Origin: Ectocarpus siliculosus
Taxonomy: Eukaryota; Sar; Phaeophyceae; Ectocarpales; Ectocarpaceae
Reading direction: 5' to 3'
NCBI GenBank assembly: GCA_000310025.1
Contig: FN648911.1
Span: 8,918-30,220, forward strand
Length of the DNA stretch: 21,303 nt
In this document: piece after piece, positions 1 to 9,000 of the stretch
Layout: every line of letters begins with the position of its first letter
How positions within the stretch are numbered: position 1 is the first letter of the stretch
Position numbers and translations under genes: made by a program
The notes under the pieces: generated by a model
What the model was told of the DNA's origin: nothing
Database searches by the model: none
The model's input: only the letters and a program-made list of their open reading frames with translations

Positions 1-171
1 TGCCCAGCCGCTGCCCTGCCGCTCCGCGTGGAGGCCCGTGTCGGCATCTGGTCGCGGTTGGAGTCGTATAAGCAGCGGACCGGCGGCAGGCGGCGGGCGA
101 GCGTCAGGGCGGCGTTGCGGGAACACTTCTTTTCCTCTTCATCGTGGGCGTAGTCGATCGCGCGCCTGGAT
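1..171 (-). CDS. Partial exon of an unrecognised minus-strand gene, running off the left edge
   Basis: Reading the minus strand, a CTAAC branch-point-like sequence and CTGCAG (AG at 173-172) precede a frame that stays open from 171 to the window edge. After one leading base (A) the codons read SRRAIDYAHDEEEKK, then a Cys/Arg/Ala-rich stretch ending near STRSGRAAAG. Third positions are almost all G or C (GAC TAC GCC CAC), unlike the flanking sequence, and the acidic DEEE run is protein-like. The phase fits the exon at 2251-2378, which ends with two bases (AG), so the split codon would be AGA (Arg). I recognise no domain. The frame also stays open upstream to about 213, so the acceptor choice rests on the splice signal. 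Confidence 0.5.
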
Positions 172-450
172 CTGCAGTTAGAATGGTCTACAAATCCTAT
201 CTTCGGGCGAAACTATCTGACGTGGGTTTTCGTCGGGCCCAGAACGACGCGTTGTTATATCGCGAGCTCGCGTTAGTTCGTTCTCGACGCCTGTGGATTG
301 AATGGAGTGATTATTGCTGCTGACGCTACGGTCACCGGACGTCGACCAATCCCGAATATTTCTCTCTTTGGAACACTAGCGATGGTTTCTCTTTTTTTTT
401 TTTTTATATATATATTTTCTTGGATTCGGTGAACCCCGGTTCGCCATCGG

Positions 451-1383
451 CACGGGTGCTTCCACTCATTGGCGCGTCCCGTGCTGATACGTGTTTTTTT
501 TTTTTTTTGTCGATGCGTTGGATACGGTGAACTCCACTTGCCAACAGCGCGGGTGCTTCCACTCATTGGCGCGTCCCTCGCTGAAACTGACAACACATAT
601 GCAGCACGGGTGCTTCCACTCATTGACGCGACCCGTACTGATACTTGTACGCAGCGCGGGTGCTTCCACTCATTGGCGCGTCCCTTGCTGAAACTGACAA
701 CACATATGAGCACGGGTGCTTCCACTCATTGGCGCGTCCCGTACTGATACGTGTATGACTTCGTTTTCGATGCGTGGAGATCGGTTAATTCTACTCGCCA
801 ACAGCACGGGTGCGTCCACTCATTGGCGCGTCCCGTACTGATACGTGTACGGCGTTGTTGTTCTTTCTTTTTGAGATCGGTTAACTCTACTCGCCAACAG
901 CACTCATTGGCGCGTCCCTTGCTGAAACTGACAACACATATGCAGCACGGGTGCTTCCACTCATTGGCGCGTCCCGTACTGATACGTGTACGACTTCGTT
1001 TTCGATGCGTTGAATTCGGTTAACTCTACTCGCCAACAGCACGGGTGCGTCCACTCATTGGCGCGTCCCGTGCTGATACGTGTACGGCGTTTTGTTCTTT
1101 CTTTTTGAGATCGGTTAACTCTACTCGCCAACAGCACGAGTGCTTCCACTCGTTGGCGCGTCCCGTGCTGAGGCTGACAACACATATGCAGCACGGGTGC
1201 TTCCACTCATTGGCGCGTCCCGTACTGATGCATGATTTGTGGTATTTCCTACCGCTGCGTTGAATTCGGTTAACTCTACTCGCCAACAGCGCGGGTGCTT
1301 CCACTCATTGGCGCGTCCCGTGCTGATACGTGTACGGCGTTTTGTTCTTTCTTTTTTGAGATCGGTTAACTCCACTCGCCAAA
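451..1383. repeat. Minisatellite with 12 hairpin-forming cores and two spacer types
   Basis: A core of about 35 bp (CACGGGTGCTTCCACTCATT followed by GGCGCGTCCCGTGC) recurs near 451, 548, 604, 654, 711, 805, 899 (truncated), 946, 1040, 1134, 1192 and 1289. Spacings fall into two classes: about 47-58 bp, usually with a GAAACTGACAACACATATG spacer, and about 94-97 bp, with a GATCGGTTAACTCTACTCGC or related spacer. GCACGGG at the start and CCCGTGC at the end of many cores are reverse complements, giving a 7-bp stem around a loop of about 21 nt. The antisense frames translate to repeated peptides such as GRANEWKHP, which I read as a by-product of the repeat. The array lies inside the intron proposed between exons 2251-2378 and 1-171. 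Confidence 0.9.
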
Positions 1384-1744
1384 AAAGCTGTCCTTCCGTT
1401 GCTTCACGCGCTCTGTAGCTGTCACACGTTACCCGACTTTGCTACAGCCCCTGCGTGGACTCGATCACGGAATGACACCCCCAACTATAGACTAATAATT
1501 CCAAACACCGTGACCCTGGGTTTCCGGTAGAAAATGAAGCCAAATTCTAATTCGACTGTTACAAAATAAACACCAGTTTATTCTATCTGCTTCGACGAAC
1601 AAACCTTCCTTTTTCTACCACACAAAAAACAAGACAGTGAAAAACAACAGAACTGTGTTCGTTTGTCGGGGGAGCGAAGGGACTCTTTCTGCCGTATCTA
1701 CTGACTTGCCCGCCTAAACAAAAGAGTGGTCCCTGTAGTACAAG

Positions 1745-1800
1745 GCCTCATATTGCCGGGGGATTTGGCCCGGCTCCCGGCACTATTCAGAGTATGAGGC
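1745..1800. repeat. Short imperfect inverted repeat (cruciform/hairpin)
   Basis: GCCTCATA at 1745-1752 pairs with TATGAGGC at 1793-1800. Inside it GCCGGG (1755-1760) pairs with CCCGGC (1776-1781). The loop is G/C-rich. No target duplication or gene is evident. It may be a tiny foldback repeat or a chance palindrome in intronic DNA. Confidence 0.5.
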
Positions 1801-1916
1801 AACATGAGTATTCCATCTGTGTCACACGACTTCACCAGGGCGACCGGCCTTGCGTGTTTTTCGGCTTTACGCACGGGTCACCGCTGTCACATCATAGTGA
1901 GTGAAACCACGACGAT

Positions 1917-1917
<1 letters not shown>

Positions 1918-1974
<57 letters not shown>
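1918..1974. repeat. CAG/CTG trinucleotide microsatellite, 19 units
   Basis: There are nineteen uninterrupted CAG triplets. A plus-strand 98-codon frame would read them as polyglutamine, but that frame has no coding bias outside the tract. The tract lies in the proposed 172-2250 intron of a minus-strand gene, where the transcript would carry CUG repeats. An uninterrupted run of this length is likely to vary in length between individuals. Confidence 0.95.
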
Positions 1975-1975
<1 letters not shown>

Positions 1976-2250
1976 CTAAAAGTGCAGTCAGAGAAGCTGA
2001 AAAGAGACGTGGAACGATCGCCTGCTTTCTATGGTACCATCTCGGCCTAGACATTGACATAAAACACCAACGAATCGGGCGGAACACTTCGTACTTTTGA
2101 AGAGGATTGGAACCGACAGAACGACGACCTTATTCGAGCAAACATCAAAATGAGAATACCAGATAGGTGCGTATGCGAGGTAAACGAACGTACTGCAGCG
2201 TGAGAAAACACGGCAGGAATTGTAACCGCGAATCCATCCTCCACCTGTAC

Positions 2251-2378
2251 CTGTTCGCCATGCCGTAGACGACTTGGTCGGTGAAGATAGTGTCGACGCT
2301 CTCGTCCGCCAGCTCCTCACAGCGGGTCTGAAACTGCACCAGGTCGTCCATCGCCACCGCCTCCTTAACCTGGTTCAC
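2251..2378 (-). CDS. Candidate internal exon of the unrecognised left-hand gene
   Basis: On the minus strand TTCTCAG (AG at 2380-2379) precedes an open frame with strong G/C third positions: VNQVKEAVAMDDLVQF, then QTRCEELADESVDTIFTD and QVVYGMAN. It ends at AACAG followed by the donor GTACAG (2250-2245). It is 128 bp, starts in phase 0 and ends with two extra bases. This matches the one-base lead of the exon at 1-171, giving MAN-R-SRRAIDYAHDEE across the junction. The composition is acidic and helix-like. I recognise no family. The upstream partner exon was not found. Confidence 0.45.
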
Positions 2379-3092
2379 CTGAGAACCAGTGTATGCAATA
2401 CCCATCCTCTCATGAGAAACCAGACATCATCGGGTTCAGCCCCGACTTTGACGCCCAGGTCAGAAATATTTTTTTTACACAAACAAGATCATCGCCTCAC
2501 CACACCAACGACACCAGCAACAACAACCCCGAGCATCATCTGCTACGTGGTGCTCAGTTTGGCACTCGACACCGAGCCTTGACGGGAATGTTCCCCAGAT
2601 GTTGAACAATCGCAGCCCGACTGTCTGTCGAACCCACTTTGTTATCGTCATTGACTAATAGAGGGCTGCCCTGCTGCGTTTGGCGCATAGCTCCCCGAAA
2701 CGCGCATGGTTGCGCCGCATTTGTTCGGGCCTTCCATCGATACATCTTGCCCGTTTCCTTCCTCTCGCCTCAGACTCAAACCCGCCTTGCTGCTCGTGTG
2801 GCTAAGAAGTGATTTCGATTTCATGGCAGGTTTCTGTAGGTATCCTCTGTACTTGCCTGCACTCTTCCCATGGCCTTGAAGGGGTGTGACTTGGTGTACT
2901 TTTGGACCACGTAGTCCTCCGACGTTACTAGGGGCCGGACAATGTCCATCAGTCGAGCCTGTCATCACACGAGACAGGCGTAGAGGCACAGAGAAGAGAC
3001 GGAGTAAGGCAAGTCAGACAGACAGATCAGACAGAGACAGAGAGAACGCGCACACAAACAACGCGAAATAGTCGTAACATTAGTATTTCTAG
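2379..3092. other. Non-repetitive stretch with no supportable gene
   Basis: The stretch has ORFs of up to 113 codons but no coding bias across any of them. At about 2402-2452 both strands read plausibly for some 15-18 codons (plus KPDIIGFSPDFDAQ before GTCAG; minus DLGVKVGAEPDDVWFLMR), so an additional short exon is possible but undecided. From about 3010 to 3060 the sequence becomes a GACA/GAGA-rich simple repeat. It may contain 5' exons or the promoter of the left-hand gene. Confidence 0.4.
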
Positions 3093-3296
3093 AACGTCCA
3101 TGAAATGTTTCATAGATTTCTATGAAGAATTATTTCATGGACTTCCACGGACTTCCATCGACATGGTGTCATGGAGTTCCATGGATTTCCATGAAACTTT
3201 CATTTTTTCCATGGACTTCCATGGTTTCATCCATGGACGTCCATGGACTGGTTCCATGGAAGTCCATGGAACTCCATGGACTTCCATGAAATATTT
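3093..3296. repeat. CCATGG-rich self-complementary short-period array
   Basis: About 200 bp is built from variants of TTCCATGGAC, GTCCATGGA and TTTCATGGA. Because the monomer is itself palindromic (CCATGG), the array can pair with itself in many registers. The left part (ATTTCATGGACTTCCA near 3134) and the right end (TGGACTTCCATGAAATATTT near 3276) also form opposed arms. It directly flanks the decayed module at 3299-3770. No coding function is supported, although several chance ORFs cross it. Confidence 0.85.
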
Positions 3297-3298
3297 CG

Positions 3299-3770
3299 CT
3301 AAAGTATACTATAATGTAGATGACTGTTGTTCTGGTGTCCCCCGATCTTGCCCTTGTGTTGTTTGATAATGCACGGGGCTTTGGCACCACGGTTGGAACG
3401 CCGGCCCTGCCTTTCAACGATCCTGGTGACGCAGCAGTCCTCCCCGCTCAATCCGTGGGGTGGATTTTTTCTGCATACAATGCCACCGCACTCTCCGCAT
3501 CCCAACAGTCGGTGGAGGAGATCACACGCAGCAAGCGAGGTTTGGCGAGGGTTACCGGTCGGTGTGGGAAAAAAATAAAACACTATGATTATGTTGGCTA
3601 CTGCTGCTGTACATCCAACGTATCCAAAACGTGAAGCACGCCATCAGTGAGAGACGGATTTCGAGGTGTAGACGGCCGTCATTGATCAAGCAATTTGACT
3701 TGGCAATCCTCACCGGGCCACAGACCGTGCCGTTGTCGTTGTGGCCGACGCGTCCTTTCATGCCCAGAGA
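3299..3770 (-). pseudogene. Decayed seventh module (G) of the Cys-rich modular gene
   Basis: Homologues of both module exons are present in the right order and orientation. The first (ending 3714) keeps GRVGHNDNGTVC and its GTGAGG donor, but CC has become CG, and the Cys and first His of the motif before GMKG are gone. The second (3505-3299) keeps GCGECGG, GLSGEDCCVT and GAKAPCII, but one Cys is replaced by Arg (GRRSNRG). The acceptor CAACAG of intact modules reads GACTG here, without AG. It ends in KIGGHQ and runs to a stop at 3301-3299. Module A ends in RRTGGHKK, so these two share a terminal-type end without a GTAAGT donor. It lies beyond the stop of the intact gene and is probably an old terminal module that decayed. 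Confidence 0.7.
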
Positions 3771-5390
3771 GACCGATCGATGTGTTTTGCACTGGGTTGG
3801 GGGAGCTACAGCAATGCGAAAGTGTTCTTATGCAAGGCTGGGTAGAGATGAGAGCTCGCCTCACAACAGATGCACACCAGGAGTATGAAACCATTGTCGT
3901 ACTCGAGTACGGTAGTCAATGTATACCTTTGCGGGATCTTCACCAGACCACCGGAGTGAGGGAGATTCGGGACTTGGGTAGAATGAATGGAAATCTCAAC
4001 GACATTCCTGCCGTTCGTACTACTTACTGTATCTCGGATAAATTGGCAAGTAGGGAAATACGAACAAGCCTGTAGACAGAGGAGTCTGTCAAGAAACACA
4101 ATGACCAGTCAGCGCTGACTAGTAGTCTAGTGGTCATCGTGCTTTTCATAGTGTTCAGACTAGGCATGATATTATCTTTGTGCGAGCGAACGATGTCGAT
4201 ACTCTGTTCTTCGAGCCGGAGATAGTGACTGTCGGATGAAGTAGGGCGGAGGAGTGTACGAGCCTGAGGCCCAACCATAGGGAAAAGAACATTTTCAGTT
4301 GTTGTTTGCCAAAGCCGCACTGCTGTGCATGTGGTACCTGCACTCTGTGACCGGCTGGTGAAAGGGTAAGGAGGTAAGACCGTTGCACCTCGCGGCTATT
4401 AACGGCGAGGAGACACTTTAGGGCACGGCCGAGGCTTGTACATCGTGACTAGTACGGGTCTGGTGAATACCTCCTTCAGAGAATAAGAGTGGAGATGAGA
4501 ATTTTTCGTGTCTTAGGCTAGGACCGCGGAGACTTGGACCAGGGCTTCCTCATCGCGACGCCCGGAAAGAAGAACGTTTTGTCTACAGGGAATCCTTGAA
4601 TGTGAGAAGGGAAGTAAGTGTGTCTCTACCTCCAATGCCGAATTCACCCCGGGCAGAGTATTGACTGAGACTGGGGCAAATGTCGCACACGTGTTGCCAT
4701 CACGAGTTTCACTCGCAACCAAGGTCAAGCCCTACTTGGTTTCGCACCATTGGGTACGCATATTCTTCACTGTGTCGTACGGGCACTCTTGTCCCCTTTG
4801 TCCACTGACATCACACCATGGTTCCTGTTGTGAACTCATTCCCCACAGTCCACGTCGAATATTGACATTCCAAAGACACATATCCTGTTGTTCAATACTT
4901 CTCGGGTTTGGTTTCACCCTGCCTTGGGCACGAGGTTCTGCCAGCCATTTGAGTGTAACATGTGACTATTCGTACTGCAGCCGACATGGCGGGGCTGTGC
5001 TGCACGTGGTATGGAAAGAGTTTCCGCTGATGGTCACGCCCCCACCCTCCCACCCTTCCTACCAAAACATTCAAACAATACTATTCGCGCTCTCGTGAGT
5101 CTTCAAAGCATCTACGGCACACCTCTTCTCGCTCGAATACCCTAACATGAAGGGGGCACGTTACGTCACCGTGCCACAGGATGTAAACGGTACCCATTTC
5201 GCTACGATCTTGGTGCCTCCAAAGACTTTCACCATGCGGAGGACACCGCCGCAACCGCCGACACCGCCGACACCGCCGCAACCACCGCCACCGCCCCCAC
5301 AGCCGATGTCTCGACCGCATGAGCATTTCAGGATAAACATCATTGGTCCGGCCAACTAAAATCGACTATGTAGCTAGTGCTTCGATCCTT
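3771..5390. other. Diverged copy of the module-to-module spacer, downstream of the stop of the modular gene
   Basis: The right-hand part is recognisably homologous to the introns of the array. GTGAGTCTTCAA (about 5095) and ACCCATTTCGCTACGATCTT (about 5191) match the array's GTGAGTCTTCAACGTACCC and ACCCGATTCGCTACGCTCGT, and weaker similarity appears around 4820-5040. This makes 3.3-5.4 kb an old, complete repeat unit. A small minus-strand open stretch at about 4585-4515 (VLLSGRRDEEALVQVSAVLA, then stop) after CTGTAG could be an exon, but the evidence is weak. Confidence 0.5.
5236..5306. repeat. CCG/ACCGCC-rich simple repeat
   Basis: About 70 bp of degenerate CCGCCGACA and CCGCAACCG units. One plus-strand frame would read it as a Pro/Thr-rich run, and a minus frame as Gly/Cys-rich. 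It lies just downstream of the stop codon of the modular gene, within the diverged spacer copy, so I treat it as non-coding. Confidence 0.8.
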
Positions 5391-6035
5391 TTACTTTTTG
5401 TGTCCCCCGGTCCTGCGTTGGGGTCCTTTGATGATGCACGGGGCTTTAGCACCACGGTCGGAGCAACGACCCTGGCTCTGGAGGACACCGGTGACGCAGC
5501 AGTCTTCACCGCTCAATCCGCGGGGTAGGTTCTTTCTGCATCCAATGCCACCGCACTCTCCGCATCCCAGCTGTTGGTAGAGGGAGCGCGGGAGGAGGGG
5601 AAAAGGGGTTTCACCAGCGTTACACAACGTTAGAGGGGATTTTGAGCCACGGAGCTCTTCAGCAGGTCTGAGCGATCATTCAGCACCAACGAGCAATGCG
5701 ATTGCTGTTGAAGTCGGCATGTACACTTGTCCTCAAATCGGGACTATTCCTCACCGGGCAGCAGACCGTGCCCTCGTCGTTGTGGCCGACGCGTCCTTCC
5801 ATGCCCGGGTGGTAGACGTCGCAACTCTTCTGAGGTGGGCTGGGCCTGTTCTTGGGCGGGCTCGGCTTCTTCTTGGGGGCGCTCGGCTTCTTCTTGGGCG
5901 GGCTCGGCTTCTTCTTGGGGGGGCTGGGCTTCTTCTTGGGCGGGCTGGGCTTCTTTTTGGGCGGGCTCGGCTTCTTCTTGGGCGGGCTGGGCTTCTTCTT
6001 GGGCAGGCTCGGTTTCGTCGCCCGAGAAGGCTTCC
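5391..6035 (-). CDS. Module A (C-terminal), exons 6035-5755 and 5570-5391
   Basis: It has the longest linker: eight heptad units (5837-6004), including KKKPSAP and KNRPSPP, then QKSCDVYHPGMEG and GHNDEGTVCCP. The last exon lacks the GTAAGT donor of inner modules. After APCIIKGP it continues QRRTGGHKK to TAA (5393-5391), so the protein ends here. The terminal end resembles that of the decayed module G (KIGGHQ), suggesting both descend from an ancestral last module. Confidence 0.7.
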
Positions 6036-9000
6036 CTAGAGAATGGGGTGGTGATGGAATGTGCTCAAGGTGTGTGATGATAGTTAGCTGTGGAATACCT
6101 TTGAAGGCCACACGCGCTGGACACACGTTCGCTCGTTGGTACGTATCGACGTGCACGTGTACACCACGGTGCTACTTTCGAATTTCAAAACATAGTTGTA
6201 GCGCGTGACGTTTTGACACTCGACACGTTACCAACGGAAGTTGGTGGGTCTCATCAGTAGAGCATCAGACGGGAGAGCATGTCTCGGGGAGATACATCGG
6301 CCGGAACAATGACATGGGGCAAACTGACGCCTGTGTAGGAAGAGGAGCCGATGGAAAACAATGAGCTCACAACGACAAATATTCGCTCTATAACTGTACG
6401 CTGTGTGAAGTCTTGTGAAACTCTGATGCCCCTTTAGGACATACGCACGATCAGAGGGTCGCTCAGGACACAGTGCGGGTTGATGGGTTTGTAGGCAAAG
6501 TCAAGCGACAGTGCGGCTAGCGGCCACGCGTGGTGCCACCAGAGCGACCCAAGCTTGGTCGATAGCTCTGGTAAATCGAGACGAGAATCACGGCGTCTGG
6601 CCGACTCGCTAACCAACGCGATGCTTACCCACATACACGCATGTGATTTTTCCCCACGAGCTCGTCCTGTGTTGTGGTTTCCTACACAGTACACTGTACG
6701 TATGCATCGTCCGGTTCCTCTCTCTTGGACACGAGAGTTCATACCAAGACGACACGCCACGTGACATATCGTAAGGCTGCGCCATGTACACCGACAGAGT
6801 TCCCACTCCCGAACCATGTCGCGAAATACTGGTTGCCTACTGTGTGTTGGACAGGCCGATATATCCCTGAGCCCATCCAACCACAACGGCCATTCTACAT
6901 ACGTCCGTGAGTCTTCAACGTACCCAAGGCATAACTTCGTTTTCTGATACCCTTAGGACGCACTTCTGTAGTGCAAACCATACCCGATTCGCTACGCTCG
7001 TGCTGCCTCCGACTTGGACGTCTGGACGTGCCGACGACACGGCCGTTGGTTTCTCGGGCGCATCTACATGGACGGACAACGAAATATCACGGTTCCGACC
7101 GACGAAGCTCCAAGCCTTTCCCCTTGTGCTCCCTGTACTTACCGGGTCCTCGCTTGATGATGCACGGGGCTTTAGCACCACGGTCGGAGCACCGGCCCTG
7201 GCTCTGGAGGACACCGGTGACGCAGCAGTCCTCCCCACTCAATCCGCGGGGTAGGTTCTTTCTGCATCCAATGCCACCGCACTCTCCGCATCCCAGCTGT
7301 TGGTAGAGGGGGCACGGGAGGAGGCGAAAAGGGGTTTCACCAGCGTTACACAGCGTTAGAGGAGATTTTGAGCCACGGGGCTCTTCAGCAGGTCCGAGCG
7401 ATCATTCAGCACCAACGAGCAATGCGATTGCTATTGAAGTCGGCATGTACACTTGTCCTCAAATCGGGACTGTTCCTCACCGGGCAGCAGACCGTGCCCT
7501 CGTCGTTGTGGCCGACGCGTCCTTTCATGCCCGGGTGGTAGGCGTGGCAACTCTTCTGAGGTGGGCTCGGCTTCTTCTTCGGCGGGCTGGGCTTCTTCTT
7601 GGGGGCGCTCGGCTTCTTCTTGGGCGGGCTCGGTTTCTTTTTGGGCGGGCTCGGCTTCTTCTTGGGCGGGCTGGGCTTCTTCTTGGGCAGGCTCGGTTTC
7701 GTCGCCCGAGAAGGCTTCCCTAGAGAATGGGGTGGTGATGGAATGTGCTCAAGGTGTGTGATGATAGTTAGCGGTGGAATACCTTTGAAGGCCGCACGCG
7801 CTGGGTACACGTTCGCTCGTTGGTACGTATCGACGTGCACGTGTACACCACGGTGCTACTTTCGAATTTCAAAACATCGTTGTAGCGCGTGACGTTTTGA
7901 CACTCGACGCGGTACCAACGGAAGTTGGTGGGTCTCATCAGTAGAGCATCAGACGGGAGAGCATGTCTCGGGGAGATACATCGGTCGGAACAATGACATG
8001 GGGCAAACTGACGCCTGTGTAGGAAGAGGAGCCGATGGAAAACAATGAGCTCACAACGACAAATATTCGCTCTATAACTGCAACTGCAGTGTACGCTGTG
8101 TGAAGTCTTGTGAAACTGTGATGCCCTTTTAGGACATACGCACGATCAGGGTCGCTCAGGACACAGTGCGGGCTGATGCGTGTGCAGTCGGAGTCAAGCG
8201 ACAGTGCGGGCGCTAGCGGCCACGCGTGGTGCCACCAGAGCGACCCAAGCTTAGTCGATAGCTCTGGTGAATCGAGACGAGAATCACGGCGTCTGGCCGA
8301 CTCGCTAACCAACGCGATGCTTACCCACATACACGCATGTGATTTTTCCCCATGAGCGCGTCCGGTGTTGTGCTTCACGAGTATGTATGCATCGTCCGGT
8401 TCCTCTCTCTTGGACACGAGAGTTCATACCAAGACGACACGCCACGTGATATATTGTAAGGCTGCGCCATGTACACCGACAGAGTTCCCACCCCCGAACC
8501 ATGTCGCGAAATACTGGTTGCCTGTTGTGTGTTGGACAGGTCGATATATCCCTGAGCCCATCCAACCACAACGGCCATTCTACATACGTCCGTGAGTCTT
8601 CAACGTACCCAAGGCATAACTTCGTTTTCTGATACCCTCAGGACGCACTTCTGTAGTGCAAACCATACCCGTATCACTACGTTCGTGCTGCCTCCGACTT
8701 GGACATCTGGACGTGCCGACGACACGGCCGTTGGTTTCTCGGGCGCATCTACATGGACGGACAACGAAATATCACGGTTCCGACCGACCAAGCTTCGAGC
8801 CTTTCTCCTTGTGCTCCCTGGACTTACCGGGTCCTCGCTTGATGATGCACGGGGCTTTAGCACCACGGTCGGAGCACCGGCCCTGGCTCTGGAGGACACC
8901 GGTGACGCAGCAGTCCTCCCCACTCAATCCGCGGGGTAGGTTCTTCCTGCATCCAATGCCACCGCACTCTCCGCATCCCAGCTGTTGGTAGAGGGGGCAC

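Noticed and set aside
273-725. Minus-strand 150-codon frame with repeated EWKHP peptides
   Set aside because: The peptide repetition follows from the minisatellite. Period changes shift the frame and the array lies in a proposed intron.
451-1383. Regular repeats with spacers as a possible CRISPR array
   Set aside because: Spacers are themselves repeated in two classes and vary in length, there are no cas genes, and the window is eukaryotic.
5852-6208. Plus-strand GGLGFFLGGLGFFLG repeat protein
   Set aside because: It is the antisense reading of the KKKPSPP heptads. It has no start-exon context, and the minus strand fits a spliced gene.
6907-7254. Plus-strand 115-codon frame repeated in several units
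   Set aside because: It is the antisense shadow of the seven-Cys exon plus intron, and the minus frame has the Cys pattern and splice sites.
7938-8417. 159-codon minus-strand frame repeated at 9601-10080
   Set aside because: It recurs because the intron is duplicated. Small indels destroy it in the other units (about 6440, 11470 and 13190), and there is no coding bias.
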